From Bin5 sp965208965 (GTDB taxonomy: Bacteria > Chloroflexota > Anaerolineae > Caldilineales > Caldilineaceae): 64,000 nucleotides of DNA. The stretch lies in assembly GCA_965208965.1 (NCBI GenBank), contig OZ242384.1:2232001-2296000 (forward strand), read 5' to 3'. Shown here in pieces: positions 1 to 9,252 of the stretch. Made by a program: the position numbers and the translations under genes. The notes under the pieces are model-generated. The model was not told the origin of the DNA. It made no database searches and worked only from the letters and a program-made list of their open reading frames with translations. The stretch's first letter is position 1. Each line of letters starts with the position of its first letter.

Positions 1-358
1 CCCTGCGCAAGTCCGCGTCGCTGGTCCTGCGGAAGATCGCGCCCGTGCGCAGATTCTCCTCCACCGTCAGATGCTCGAAAAGCCTTCGCCCCTCCAGCAC
101 CTGAACAATTCCCATCTGAACGATTTCGTCCGGCGACTTACCGTCGACCCGCTCGCCGTTCCACTCGATACTCCCGCGCGTGACCTCCCCCTGCTGCGTG
201 CGCAGCAGGCCCGAGATCGCCTTCAGCGCCGTCGACTTGCCCGCTCCGTTGGCGCCCAGCAGCGACACGACCCGCTTCTCCGGCACTGTCAGCGAGATGC
301 CCCGCAGCACCAGAATCACATCGCTATAGACAACTTCGATATTGTTGATCTGCAACAT
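1..358 (-). CDS. livF: Branched-chain amino acid-type ABC transporter ATP-binding protein LivF (partial, 3' end outside window)
   Basis: The reverse strand from ATG at 358 reads MLQINNIEVVYSDVI, followed by a Walker A motif GANGAGKST and the LivF-typical stretch EGRRLFEHLTVEENL. The gene runs off the left edge, so the ABC signature and Walker B are not seen. LivF is one of two cytoplasmic ATPases that power uptake by the LivHM permease. It is the last gene of a leftward operon, 66 bp after the binding-protein gene. The substrate is unknown; LivF-type proteins also serve transporters for amides, urea, aromatic acids and short lipids. Confidence 0.93.
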   Translation of the reverse strand, partial: MLQINNIEVVYSDVILVLRGISLTVPEKRVVSLLGANGAGKSTALKAISGLLRTQQGEVTRGSIEWNGERVDGKSPDEIVQMGIVQVLEGRRLFEHLTVEENLRTGAIFRRTSDADLRR

Positions 359-424
359 GAACGCGAAAGCGCCAGTGACCGAGACCTCCCCCGGCCACCG
401 GCAGCTGAATTCTGCTATCCGCAA

Positions 425-1789
425 CTATTCTGTGTCAGGCCGCATATCTGGCAAGGTCACGAAGTCCTGGACCACGACGAAGTCGATACTGCCGTCCTCC
501 ATTATCTGCGCCCGCCGGATCTGGGCCTTATTCGGCGCCCGGTTGCTCCCTTCCACATTCATCTCAAACACGCCGGCCGCGCTGACCGTCCCCATCTGCT
601 GCATCGCCTTCAGGAACTCCGTCCCGTTCAGGCCGTCGAAGCCGACATTGTTCAACGCCACCGTCAGTACGTCCGCGAGCCCGAACATTGCGCTGTATAG
701 GAGCAGGTACGTGAACGCCTTATCATGTTCAGGGTAGCCCTTGGCCGCAAAAGTCTCCAGCGCCTGCTGCACGCCCGGCGCATCGGTGTCTGTCCACCAC
801 AGATAGGGGAATACTCCATAGTAGCCGGCGGCAAGCGGCGCATTCTCGCCCAGGATATTGAGCACGTCGCGGTTCATGCCCCAGTTCACACTGCCCAGCA
901 CCACCTGATCGTAAAAGCCCATGGCGTGCAGCGTGCCGATCACCTGGACGATGCTGAACGACAGGGACTGCATATAGATCACATTCGCGCCGTTGACCAA
1001 AAGGTTCTGCAGCTGGCCGGTAACGTCAGCGGACGGGTCGACCGGCTGCTCCTCAAGCGGCAAGACGTTGATTCCCAAAGACTCGGCGAAAGCCAGTGAT
1101 TCCGGCGTGGTCGCGCCGGCCCCGAAAGCGTTCGCCCAACCGATAACGCCGACGGTGATGCTGTCTCCCGCGCCTTCAGGCTTGATCTCCGCCCAGTTGC
1201 TGTGCACGAACTGCAGGAAACCAGCGAACTGGTCGGGGTAGATCGGCACCATCCCAACCGTGTAGCCGTCCGGCGGGTTGTAAATCGACTGCGAGTGGAC
1301 CCCCGTGGCCAGGTTGACGATCTCGTCTTCAACCACCCGGTCCTTAAGCGCGACCGTCGCCGCGCTGTTGGCCGTTGTGATGAACAAGGGCTTGGGGTCC
1401 TCCGCGCGGAACTGCTCATAGACCTGAATTTCCTGCTCGAGAGCGTACTGTGTATCCTCCAGGCGTACACTCAACATCACACCGCAGACTCCGCCCTCCG
1501 CGTTGATCTGCTCGATCGCGTCCTGCGTGGCGCTGATAAAGCCCGTTCCCATGAGCGTTGCCAGCGGTCCGGTCAGCCCCGCCTGCTGGTAAATGACCAG
1601 GCTTTCTCCCTCGTAACTGTTATCGCAAGTTATCTCCATCGGCGCTTCCGGTGGCGCCGCCTCCTCCGCCTGCATAGCCTCCTTCGCCCCATCCTCCGCG
1701 GCCATCGGTTCTTCCGCAGGCACCGGCACACAGGCCGCCAACAACAGGAAAATGAGCAAAATGCTGGTGATGTTCAGGTGCTTTTTCAT
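425..1789 (-). CDS. ABC transporter substrate-binding lipoprotein, LivK/type-1 periplasmic-binding fold
   Basis: A 454-residue secreted ligand-binding protein for the adjacent Liv-type transporter. The chosen start (MKKHLNITS) is 99 nt inside the longest frame. It is preceded by a purine-rich GGAGAGGAGAG ribosome-binding site and gives a clean lipoprotein signal (hydrophobic stretch, then LLAAC). A low-complexity Ala/Glu/Pro linker follows, then the two-lobed domain typical of Peripla_BP_6 proteins (GPLATLMGTGFISATQDAIEQ). The next gene upstream, livM, ends 96 bp away. Ligand specificity cannot be read from the sequence; the operon's acyl-CoA synthetase hints at a carboxylic acid. Confidence 0.9.
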   Translation of the reverse strand: MKKHLNITSILLIFLLLAACVPVPAEEPMAAEDGAKEAMQAEEAAPPEAPMEITCDNSYEGESLVIYQQAGLTGPLATLMGTGFISATQDAIEQINAEGGVCGVMLSVRLEDTQYALEQEIQVYEQFRAEDPKPLFITTANSAATVALKDRVVEDEIVNLATGVHSQSIYNPPDGYTVGMVPIYPDQFAGFLQFVHSNWAEIKPEGAGDSITVGVIGWANAFGAGATTPESLAFAESLGINVLPLEEQPVDPSADVTGQLQNLLVNGANVIYMQSLSFSIVQVIGTLHAMGFYDQVVLGSVNWGMNRDVLNILGENAPLAAGYYGVFPYLWWTDTDAPGVQQALETFAAKGYPEHDKAFTYLLLYSAMFGLADVLTVALNNVGFDGLNGTEFLKAMQQMGTVSAAGVFEMNVEGSNRAPNKAQIRRAQIMEDGSIDFVVVQDFVTLPDMRPDTE

Positions 1790-1884
1790 TTGGATTCTCT
1801 CCTCTCCAGTGAGTCTTTCTTCCAACGTTTCGCGGTAGTATCGATCCTGCCCTTCACAGTGAGTCTGAAAAAACTGGCGCTCGG

Positions 1885-2952
1885 TCAACGTGTAAATGGA
1901 CGCAGCCGCCAGCCTGCTCTCAGAAGCTGCCAGCGGTGCGCAAGGCCGCGCGGTTCATAAATGAGAAAGAGCATCAGCGCCCCGCCGAAAAAGATCGGGC
2001 GGAAAGACGTAAGTAGCTGGCCGGAAAGCTCGGGAAAGGCCGCGGCCAGCGCCCCGCCCAGCAGGTCCGAAAGGTCCTCCAACAGAATGATGAAGGCAAC
2101 ACCCAGAAACGGTCCCAGATTCGTCCCGAGGCCGCCGATCACCAGCATCCCCAGGAAGATGATCGACTCGTTCAGGCTGTAGCCGAACTCGGTGCCGACG
2201 CCCCGCTGGCTGTGCGCCTTGATCGCGCCCGCCAGCCCGGCCAGCATCGCCGCAATGAAAAACGACCGCAGCTTGTAGGCGAATAGGTTGACCCCCAGCA
2301 GCTCCGCCGCCAAGTCGTTGTCCCGCACACTGACAAAGGCCCGCCCCAACCTCGTGCGCGAGACGTTGAACATCAGGACCGTCGTAATCAGCAGCACGAC
2401 CAGAGAAATGTAAAGATAGTTGCTGACTTCGCCGAAATTTACACCACCCAACTGCGGGACCGGTACCTCGATTGCGCCGTTTGCGCCGCCAAGGTACTCC
2501 TTGAATGTGTGGCGGCTAAGCCACGGGATGATGAACTGCGCCGCCAAAGTGGCGAAGGCCAGGTAGAAACCTTTGACTCGCAAACTCGCCAGTCCGAATA
2601 TCAGGCCAATCGCGCCCGCTGCCAGGGCGGCCAGAGGCAGCGCAATGAAGAAAGAGAGCCCCGCATGAATAACCAGTAGCGCCGACGCGTAGCCGCCTAC
2701 CAGCATGAAGGCCGCCTGGCTCAATGAGATCTGGCCTGTGTAGCCGGTCAGGATGTTCAATCCCTGCACCGCGATGATCGTATAGGCGATCTGGTTGGCA
2801 GTGGCGACCAGATAAGCGTCGCCCCAAAGTGGCAATGTGAAGGCGGCCAGCAGGCTGATTCCCAGCAGCCAGTAGTGCCAGGGCTGGCGCAACAGCGCCA
2901 TGTCCTGTTCATAGGAACGGTCAAAGTCCCCCGCAGGTCGCAACATCGCCAC
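1885..2952 (-). CDS. livM: Branched-chain amino acid-type ABC transporter permease LivM
   Basis: A multi-pass inner-membrane permease of 355 residues. Recognisable features are LNILTGYTGQISLSQAAFM near residues 65-85, GLASLRVKGFYLAFATLA in the middle, and the EAA-like loop GGLGTNLGPFLG near the C-terminus, all diagnostic of LivM. The frame can start at GTG 2952 or at ATG 2946 two codons later; GTG leaves 3 bp after the livH stop and is used here. It forms the channel with LivH and is energised by LivG and LivF, all in this operon. Confidence 0.94.
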   Translation of the reverse strand: MAMLRPAGDFDRSYEQDMALLRQPWHYWLLGISLLAAFTLPLWGDAYLVATANQIAYTIIAVQGLNILTGYTGQISLSQAAFMLVGGYASALLVIHAGLSFFIALPLAALAAGAIGLIFGLASLRVKGFYLAFATLAAQFIIPWLSRHTFKEYLGGANGAIEVPVPQLGGVNFGEVSNYLYISLVVLLITTVLMFNVSRTRLGRAFVSVRDNDLAAELLGVNLFAYKLRSFFIAAMLAGLAGAIKAHSQRGVGTEFGYSLNESIIFLGMLVIGGLGTNLGPFLGVAFIILLEDLSDLLGGALAAAFPELSGQLLTSFRPIFFGGALMLFLIYEPRGLAHRWQLLRAGWRLRPFTR

Positions 2953-2955
2953 CGG

Positions 2956-3894
2956 CTAAATCCTCTCGATCCTTTTCTGCCCGAACAATCCCTCCGGCCG
3001 TATCAGCAGAACCACCAGCAGCAAAAGGTAGGGCGCGATTTCAGAAGAGTTCCGCACCTCGATCAATCGCGAAGCCTGCACCAGCGCCTGCACCAGGCCA
3101 ATCGCGAACCCTCCCGAAAGCGCGCCGCCCAGCGACTCCAGCCCGCCCAGCAGAATCGCCGGAAACGCGATCAGCGCGACCGTCGACAGATTCAAACTCA
3201 CACCGCTGACCGTCGCCAGAAGTACACCGCCTAGCGTCGCGATCACGCCGGCAATCCCCCACGAAAGTCCGAAGACGCGCCTCACCCTGATGCCCACGGA
3301 GCGGGCGACCTCGTGGTCCTCCGCCGTTGCCCGCATCGCCAGGCCCGTCTTTGTGCTGTTGAAAAACCAGATGAATACAACCGCAGCCAGGGTCGCCACC
3401 ACAAAGGTCGCCACCAGCGTGTACTTTAGGCGGATCGCATCTCCGAACGCACCGGGGAAGGGAATGATCAACACGTCGCTGGGTGAAAACGGCGCCGGGA
3501 AGTTGCTCTTCAACTCCACGCCGAAAAGAACTGCCGTGGCTCCCTCAAGCAGTTGCGCCAGCCCCAGCGTCATCAGCATGATCGCCAGCAGCGGCTGCCC
3601 GGTCATCGGTCGCAGCGCAAACCGCTCGATCAGCAGGCCAATCCCCATGGAGACGATCAGCGCCGCGACCACGGCCGCCCACAAGGGCAGATCGATCAGC
3701 CCCGCGCCCGGCTCCGCCCCACCCCCCGTGAACCACCACGTCAGAAACGCGCCAAACATTACCAGATGCCCGTGCGCAAAGTTGAACACTTCCGACGATT
3801 TATAGATCAGCACGATACCCAAGGCGATCAGACCGATCGTCCCGCCGTTGAGTATCCCGGTGACGAATTGTTGCGGTACCAGTGGCCAATTCAT
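2956..3894 (-). CDS. livH: Branched-chain amino acid-type ABC transporter permease LivH
   Basis: A 312-residue membrane permease. The N-terminus has GILNGGTIGLIALGIVLIYKSSEVFNFAHG-type sequence (glycine-rich first helix and the NFAHGHLVM motif), and the C-terminal loop reads GGLESLGGALSGG; both are standard LivH signatures. It lies between the acyl-CoA synthetase (15 bp upstream) and livM (3 bp downstream), so it is cotranscribed. Length is normal for the family. Confidence 0.94.
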   Translation of the reverse strand: MNWPLVPQQFVTGILNGGTIGLIALGIVLIYKSSEVFNFAHGHLVMFGAFLTWWFTGGGAEPGAGLIDLPLWAAVVAALIVSMGIGLLIERFALRPMTGQPLLAIMLMTLGLAQLLEGATAVLFGVELKSNFPAPFSPSDVLIIPFPGAFGDAIRLKYTLVATFVVATLAAVVFIWFFNSTKTGLAMRATAEDHEVARSVGIRVRRVFGLSWGIAGVIATLGGVLLATVSGVSLNLSTVALIAFPAILLGGLESLGGALSGGFAIGLVQALVQASRLIEVRNSSEIAPYLLLLVVLLIRPEGLFGQKRIERI

Positions 3895-3909
3895 TTTTGC
3901 GGTTGGTGG

Positions 3910-5862
3910 TTAGTGCCGGTTGCCCGGCGCAACTTCACTGTCATTGCTTTCCACGATTCTTAAATTCGTTTCAACTGCTCCTTCGCTGCCGTCCTGATAG
4001 CGTACCGCCGTCTGCACGTGAATCCGCTCCTGCCCTGCGTACATCGCCTCGATCATCTCGCTATAGCGCGTGTAAAGGATGTCACGGCGCAATTTGCGCG
4101 AGCGCGTCATCTCAGACTCGTCCGCATCAAACTCCTTGGGCAGCAGCACAAACCGCCTCACTCTGCTGGACGGCGGCATCTCCCCATTCACATCGTCCAC
4201 CGCCTGCCGTATCAGCTCGCAGACTTCCGCCTTCTGCGAGAGGTCTGCGAAGGTGGTGAAGGAAATGCCCTGCCTTTCCGCCCAGCTGCCCACATTGTCA
4301 AAATTGATGATGACCAGGGCGGTAACATACTCCTGCGCCGGCCCGCCCACCGCCATCACGTCCAGAATATGCGGGCTGAACTTGAGCCGCCCCTCGATGA
4401 ATTGCGGCGCGTAGCGCTCGCCGCTGGCCAGCGTGATCATATCCTTCATCCGGTCCAGATAGATCAGGTGGCCGTCCTCGTCAATGTGGCCCGCGTCCCC
4501 CGTGCGGAACCAGCGCACCCCATCCTCCTCAACAATCGCCTCTGCCGTTGCCTCCGCATTGTTGTAATAGCCCTGGAAAACGGTCGGCCCGCCGATCTGG
4601 ATCTCCCCGTCCTCATCCGTACGCACAGAGACGCCGCCACCAGGCCGCCCGACGCTCGCAAACTTGATGTCAAAGTCCCAATGAATTGTACCACTACCGG
4701 TAACTTCAGTTAATCCATATATCTGTTTCAGATTGATGCCCAGGGCGTGAAAGAAGCGCATCGCGTCCGGGCTGAGCGCGCCTCCGGCCGTATAGGCAGC
4801 GCGCAGCTTGGTAAAGCCCAATTTATCGCGCAGCGGATGGAAAAGGCACCAGTCGCCGATGCGGTAGGCCAGCCGCAACCCCGGCGACACCGCCGCGCCC
4901 GCCATCTTCCTGTCCGCCAGCCGTTGACCAACCGGCAGAAAGAGTTCATACAGCTTGCGGTTGATCCAGGAAGATTCCGCCATCCGCACCTGGATCGTCC
5001 CCAGAAGCGCGTCCCACAACCGCGAATTGTAAAGGACCCGCTCCGGCGCAATCTCGCGCACGTTCTCGCGCACCGTCTCCAGATTTTCCGGAAAGTTCAT
5101 AACCATGCCGTGAACGCAGTGCGGCGCAACCCCCCACGCGTGCTCTGCAATCCAACCCAGCGGCAGCAGGCTGACATGGTTGTCGCTGTCGTAAAGCGCA
5201 TCTACCTGGGTAAAGGCCTTATTCGATCGCAGAATGTTCTCGTGGCTGAGCATCGCTCCCTTGGGGCGGCCCGTCGTGCCCGACGTGTAGCAAAGTATCG
5301 CCAGGTCATCGCCGCGCCCCTGCGCGACCTCCTCCTCGAAACGAGATGGTTCCCTGGCCGCCAGCTCTTCACCCCGCCGGCATACCTCGTCGCAGGCCGC
5401 GAGCCAGGGGTCCTCATACTCCCACAACCCCCGCTCATCCCAGTAGATAACCCGCTCCACCTTGGGAATCCGCTCCCTGATGCCCAGCATCTTGTCCACC
5501 TGCTCCTGGTCCTGCGCCAGGACGAAGCGGGCGTCGCTGTGGTCGATAATATAAGCGGCCTCTTCCGCCGTGGCGTCCGTGAACAGCCCCACCTGCACGC
5601 CGCCCACCGCCTGCAACCCCAGGTAGGCCCACAGATACTGCCGGTCGTTGTCCCCGATCGTGGCTACGTGATCACCGCGCGCCAGACCCAGATCCTGCAG
5701 ACCCAGCCCGAAATTCCGCACCTTCTCGCAGGACTCCCGCCAGCTGAACTCCCGCCAGATGCCGAACTCCTTCTGCCGCAGCGCGACCTCGCCGGCCCCG
5801 CGCGATTCGACCTGCCGCAGAAAATGCTGGGGTACTGTCTCCAAGCGGTCTATCTCGGCCAT
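3910..5862 (-). CDS. AMP-dependent long-chain acyl-CoA synthetase
   Basis: A 650-residue ANL-superfamily ligase that activates a carboxylic acid to acyl-AMP and then to acyl-CoA. The P-loop-like motif YTSGTTGRPKG lies near residue 190, the adenine-binding YGLTE motif near 390, and the hinge region with TGD and YLDRMKD near 450-470. The protein resembles bubblegum/FadD15-type long-chain synthetases. It sits inside the liv operon between livG and livH, with no gap to livG. This suggests that the imported compound is activated by CoA on entry; that is inference. Substrate chain length cannot be judged. Confidence 0.9.
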   Translation of the reverse strand: MAEIDRLETVPQHFLRQVESRGAGEVALRQKEFGIWREFSWRESCEKVRNFGLGLQDLGLARGDHVATIGDNDRQYLWAYLGLQAVGGVQVGLFTDATAEEAAYIIDHSDARFVLAQDQEQVDKMLGIRERIPKVERVIYWDERGLWEYEDPWLAACDEVCRRGEELAAREPSRFEEEVAQGRGDDLAILCYTSGTTGRPKGAMLSHENILRSNKAFTQVDALYDSDNHVSLLPLGWIAEHAWGVAPHCVHGMVMNFPENLETVRENVREIAPERVLYNSRLWDALLGTIQVRMAESSWINRKLYELFLPVGQRLADRKMAGAAVSPGLRLAYRIGDWCLFHPLRDKLGFTKLRAAYTAGGALSPDAMRFFHALGINLKQIYGLTEVTGSGTIHWDFDIKFASVGRPGGGVSVRTDEDGEIQIGGPTVFQGYYNNAEATAEAIVEEDGVRWFRTGDAGHIDEDGHLIYLDRMKDMITLASGERYAPQFIEGRLKFSPHILDVMAVGGPAQEYVTALVIINFDNVGSWAERQGISFTTFADLSQKAEVCELIRQAVDDVNGEMPPSSRVRRFVLLPKEFDADESEMTRSRKLRRDILYTRYSEMIEAMYAGQERIHVQTAVRYQDGSEGAVETNLRIVESNDSEVAPGNRH

Positions 5863-6669
5863 CTAACTCGCCTGCCCCAGATAAGCGCGTATCACCTCAG
5901 GGTCGCGCCCGATCTCCTTTGGCACGCCGTCCGCGATCTTCGTGCCGAAATCAAGCACGACGATCCGGTCCGCAATATCCATCACCAGCGCCATGTCATG
6001 TTCAACCAGGATAATCGTCACGCCCCGCCGCGAGTGTATGTCGAGGATAAAGCGGGCCATGTCCTCCTTCTCCTCCGCATTCATGCCCGCCATCGGTTCA
6101 TCCAGCAGCAGTAGCTTCGGCTCCAGCGCCAGCGCCCGCCCCAGCTCAACCCGCTTCCGCAGGCCGTACGGCAGCGCGCCTACCATCGTCTTGCGAATGT
6201 GCTGGATCTCCAGAAAGTTAATCAGCTCCTCCACGACCGCCCGGTGACGCGTCTCCTCCTTGCGCGCAAAGCCCCAATAGAGCGCGCTCGCCACCATATT
6301 CTGGCGCATGTGGATATGCCGCGCCGCCATCAGATTGTCGAGCGCGCTCAGGTAAGTATAGAGACCGATGTTTTGGAAAGTGCGGGCGATGCCCAACTGC
6401 GCCACTCGCTTGGCGCCGGTCAGGTCATGTTCGCCCTCAAAGAGCAGCCTGCCCTGCTGCGGGCGGTAGAAGCCGCTGATGCAGTTGAGCATCGAAGTCT
6501 TCCCCGCGCCATTGGGGCCGATAATGGCGCGGATTTCACCTGTCCGCACATCGAAGTCGACCTGGTCCAGTACTGAAGTACCGCCAAAGGAGAGGCTGAC
6601 ACCCTCCACCTGCAGGATGCGTTCAACTGTCGCGGAGTGTTCGTCCGGGGCCATTCTGTGAGCCGTCAT
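5863..6669 (-). CDS. livG: Branched-chain amino acid-type ABC transporter ATP-binding protein LivG
   Basis: A 268-residue ABC ATPase with Walker A GPNGAGKTS (about residue 52), the LivG hallmark RTFQNIGLYTYLSALDNLMAAR region, a signature region LPYGLRKRVELGRAL, Walker B LLLLDEPMAGMN and the H-loop EHDMALVM. It is the first gene of the leftward operon livG-acyl-CoA synthetase-livH-livM-livK-livF. The ABC signature is LPYGLRKR instead of LSxGxxxx, a common LivG variation. The start used is the first ATG; an internal ATG at codon 6 is an alternative. Confidence 0.95.
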   Translation of the reverse strand: MTAHRMAPDEHSATVERILQVEGVSLSFGGTSVLDQVDFDVRTGEIRAIIGPNGAGKTSMLNCISGFYRPQQGRLLFEGEHDLTGAKRVAQLGIARTFQNIGLYTYLSALDNLMAARHIHMRQNMVASALYWGFARKEETRHRAVVEELINFLEIQHIRKTMVGALPYGLRKRVELGRALALEPKLLLLDEPMAGMNAEEKEDMARFILDIHSRRGVTIILVEHDMALVMDIADRIVVLDFGTKIADGVPKEIGRDPEVIRAYLGQAS

Positions 6670-6788
6670 GGCTGGGCAGATGATTCTGAATCAGGCGTCT
6701 TTTGCCAGATACCCGTATGTTGAATTCTAACACCCGCATGGTGGAATGAACAGATATGCGTGTAAGAAGATGTTTGGCGAAGTGCGTG

Positions 6789-7634
6789 TTACACGGAATG
6801 ACCGCCGTTCTCAGGGGCGACGCCGAGAGCTCGCAGTTGGGCAGCGAGCCGTTCGGCTCTATTCCTCTCCTGCTCAGCCCTGTCTTCCGCTTGCTCAGCC
6901 CTATTCCTCTCCCGCTCAGCGGTTTCTTCACCGGTCTGAATCAGTGCGCCGGACGCGTCATGCCAGCGCAACCACGTCGCTTCGTCTCCTTCATATTCGC
7001 CCCGCCATAGCTGCAAGCCCAACCCCACCCCCGGTAAAATGTCGGCTGAACGCGGCGCATATGCGCCAGAAACGAGTTCATAAACGCGCAACAGGCCATC
7101 CTGCACCTGCTCCTGCGGGTCGAGAATGACATAACAGGGCACGCCAAAGGAGGCGTAGCGACCCATCTTTTCGCCAGTCTCCTCCCCTTCTTTGTTTGAC
7201 ACAATCTCGATCACCACATCGGGCGGCTTCTTGTAATACCACATAAAATAACTGCGCCCCTCCTTGGCCCACCAGTCCGCTGGACGTTTGACGTCCAGGC
7301 TGAGAAAAACATCGGGCACGAGCGGCGGTTCATACGGCGTGCGGAAGACACCAACATCGGCCGCCACCAGGAAGGAGCGTCCGTCACCAGGACCTTGCCA
7401 ACTGAGATTTAGAGGGTGGGTAAGCAGACGTCGTTGTCTCTCGGAGAACAGATTATCCACGGGCGTGTCGTCCTCAGTGACAAGATGCTCGACAGCGAGA
7501 ACATCTTCCGGCGACAGGGGTGCGGGCGCAACCGCTGCGTCATTTGCGCGCGTTGTCACAGCCGGTTCGTTTTCTGCTGCGGATTCCAACTCCGGAGGGG
7601 ACGCTCCTCGCGCAGAAGCTATGCTCTCAGTCAT
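6789..7634 (-). CDS. Uma2 family endonuclease (DUF820 fold) with C-terminal coiled coil
   Basis: A 281-residue member of the Uma2/DUF820 PD-(D/E)XK nuclease-like family, abundant in Cyanobacteria and Chloroflexota. Seen directly: PDVFLSLD and PPDVVIEIVSNKEGEE (the D...E-x-V/K core), then the YVILDP strand. The last ~45 residues are a repetitive Arg/Glu-rich coiled coil (units resembling AERERNRAEQ), reflected in the DNA as short purine/pyrimidine-biased repeats at 6850-6930. Uma2 proteins are often found next to mobile elements; their cellular role is unsettled. It stands alone, with gaps on both sides. Confidence 0.85.
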   Translation of the reverse strand: MTESIASARGASPPELESAAENEPAVTTRANDAAVAPAPLSPEDVLAVEHLVTEDDTPVDNLFSERQRRLLTHPLNLSWQGPGDGRSFLVAADVGVFRTPYEPPLVPDVFLSLDVKRPADWWAKEGRSYFMWYYKKPPDVVIEIVSNKEGEETGEKMGRYASFGVPCYVILDPQEQVQDGLLRVYELVSGAYAPRSADILPGVGLGLQLWRGEYEGDEATWLRWHDASGALIQTGEETAERERNRAEQAEDRAEQERNRAERLAAQLRALGVAPENGGHSV

Positions 7635-7740
7635 TTGGATTTCCTGATTTGACTACAAAATATTATATGGGGCGTGTAACCTCCGCCTTATCGTAGCAGG
7701 AGGGATGTAACCGTTGCAAGGACGGAGAATGCGCAAGCAT

Positions 7741-8541
7741 TCAGGATACGAACTCCTCCAGCACAACCGCCACCCCGTCCTCCTCATTGCTTACCGTCAT
7801 CCGGTCTGCCGCTGCCTTCACCTCCGGCACCGCGTTCGACATCGCCACCCCCAACCCCGCCTCGGCGACCATCTCCACGTCGTTAACGTCATCGCCGAAC
7901 GAGATCATCTCCTCCATGCCAACGCCCCACCGATCCAGCAGCCAGCGCAGCGCCGCCGCCTTCGAAGCGCCGTACGGGATCACCTGGACCAGATCATACT
8001 TGGGCGATATCAGGGCGCGGCACGTTGCCGGCAGCCCGCGCAGAAATGTCTCCGACGGCTTCCCCACCACTGCCTGGCCATTCAGCGACAGCGGTTGGGC
8101 CGCGTCCAGCTCCTCCAGCGAAGTGAGGATCTTGGCCGCGGGCCGGTTGGTATGTTCCAGCACGTCGCTGACAAGATGGGCCCGGGTCCACGCCGTCCCC
8201 CCGTTAACATAAAGCGTATCGTCAATTTCGATACCCAACCGGCAACCGGGGGCCCCATTTTGGATGGCGCCGACGATCCGGCGGGCATCGTCTACTGGAA
8301 TCGTCGCCTGAAACAGAACGTTGCCCTGCAGTTCGATCCAGGCCCCGTTGTAGCAGATCATGGGGAAGTCGTTCAGATAAGGGTGGACCAATTTCGCCGA
8401 TCGCGGCGGGCGTCCGGTCGCAACCACGATCCTGCGGCCCAGGGCCTGCCAGCTGTCCAACGCAGCCATTGTGCGCGGCGATATGGCGCCGTCATCTGCC
8501 AGAAGCGTGTCGTCTAAATCGACGGCCAGTACTGAATACAT
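7741..8541 (-). CDS. HAD-superfamily hydrolase, Cof-type sugar/nucleotide phosphatase
   Basis: A 266-residue type IIB HAD phosphatase. Motif I is AVDLDDTLL near the N-terminus (nucleophile Asp in DxD), motif II is VVATGRPP, and motif IV is SFGDDVNDVEM with the metal-binding aspartates. The C2-type cap lies between motifs II and III. It hydrolyses a small phosphorylated metabolite in the cytoplasm; the exact substrate is not predictable for Cof-like enzymes. It is monocistronic and divergent from the cold-shock gene. Confidence 0.9.
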   Translation of the reverse strand: MYSVLAVDLDDTLLADDGAISPRTMAALDSWQALGRRIVVATGRPPRSAKLVHPYLNDFPMICYNGAWIELQGNVLFQATIPVDDARRIVGAIQNGAPGCRLGIEIDDTLYVNGGTAWTRAHLVSDVLEHTNRPAAKILTSLEELDAAQPLSLNGQAVVGKPSETFLRGLPATCRALISPKYDLVQVIPYGASKAAALRWLLDRWGVGMEEMISFGDDVNDVEMVAEAGLGVAMSNAVPEVKAAADRMTVSNEEDGVAVVLEEFVS

Positions 8542-8728
8542 GATGGTGGAACTCCCGAAATCGGTGGATCATCGACAGTGGACGGCGCCAACTTCGCTTC
8601 ACCCTGAAACGTTCATTGCGCCCGGCCATCAAGTCTACCCTACCTCCTGTTTTCAGTCCATCTGATGCGCCCTCCGAGCTACACAAATCATCCCGTCCCG
8701 ACCGCGAACAATCTACCGTTTAACCGAT

Positions 8729-8757
8729 TTGACAAGCGCTCCGGACTGGCGTATTCT
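8729..8757 (+). promoter_or_regulatory. Sigma-70-like promoter for the cold-shock gene, with long leader
   Basis: TTGACA at 8729-8734, a 17-bp spacer, and TATTCT at 8752-8757. A start near 8764 would leave a ~150-nt untranslated leader before the cold-shock gene. Long structured leaders are usual for cspA-type genes and mediate cold induction. The rest of the 376-bp gap (8542-8917) shows no other gene. Confidence 0.6.
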
Positions 8758-8917
8758 TATAAGCAGCAAAACCAGTTTGTGTTCTGACAGCTTTACGTTG
8801 GGACGTTCCCCAAAGGCAATGGAGCTAGGGGCATTTTTCATGTAGTATCGCCAGTCAGTGCGCGGGTTGTTTTGCGCCTTATCTGGTAGTCGCAGTTAGC
8901 ACAGGAGTGTTCTCACC

Positions 8918-9139
8918 ATGAGTGAAACAGTAGTCGGTACGGTGAAGTGGTTCAGTGATCAGAAGGGCTATGGCTTCATCGCCCGCGAGGATGGACCCGA
9001 TGTGTTTGTACATTTCTCCGCGATTCAGTCGGAGGGCTTCCGCAGTCTGGCGGAAGGTGATCAGGTTGAATTCGTGATTGAGGACGGCCCGAAGGGCCCT
9101 GCCGCCAGCAATGTCGTTAGGCGTCAGAGCGTGGCCTGA
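8918..9139 (+). CDS. Cold-shock protein, CspA family
   Basis: A 73-residue single cold-shock domain. RNP1 is KGYGFIAR and RNP2 is DVFVHFSAI, with the family start GTVKWFSDQKGYGF. It binds single-stranded RNA/DNA and acts as an RNA chaperone. The start is supported by AGGAG about 10 nt upstream. It is preceded by a promoter and a long leader and followed by a hairpin terminator, so it is a one-gene transcript. Confidence 0.97.
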   Translation: MSETVVGTVKWFSDQKGYGFIAREDGPDVFVHFSAIQSEGFRSLAEGDQVEFVIEDGPKGPAASNVVRRQSVA

Positions 9140-9162
9140 GAAACGGTCCGTTTGTCATAGCA

Positions 9163-9236
9163 GGGAGTGACCATTATGTCGCCAAGCCCCTGAACTCGGG
9201 GCGGGTAACATGAATCCGGGTCGCTCCCTATTTTTA
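9163..9236 (+). terminator. Branched hairpin terminator after the cold-shock gene
   Basis: Arms GGGAGTGACC (9163-9172) and GGTCGCTCCC (9219-9228) pair with one G-T wobble. They enclose a second small stem (CCCC...GGGG around 9187-9201) and are followed by the T-rich tract TATTTTTATTT. The position just before a convergent gene suggests it may end transcripts from both sides. Confidence 0.65.
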
Positions 9237-9252
9237 TTTCACAACTCAGGGG

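Noticed and set aside
4747..6114. Long plus-strand frame opposite the acyl-CoA synthetase and livG
   Set aside because: Low-complexity Arg/His/Leu-rich translation typical of the antisense of GC-rich genes; the minus strand encodes clear enzymes.
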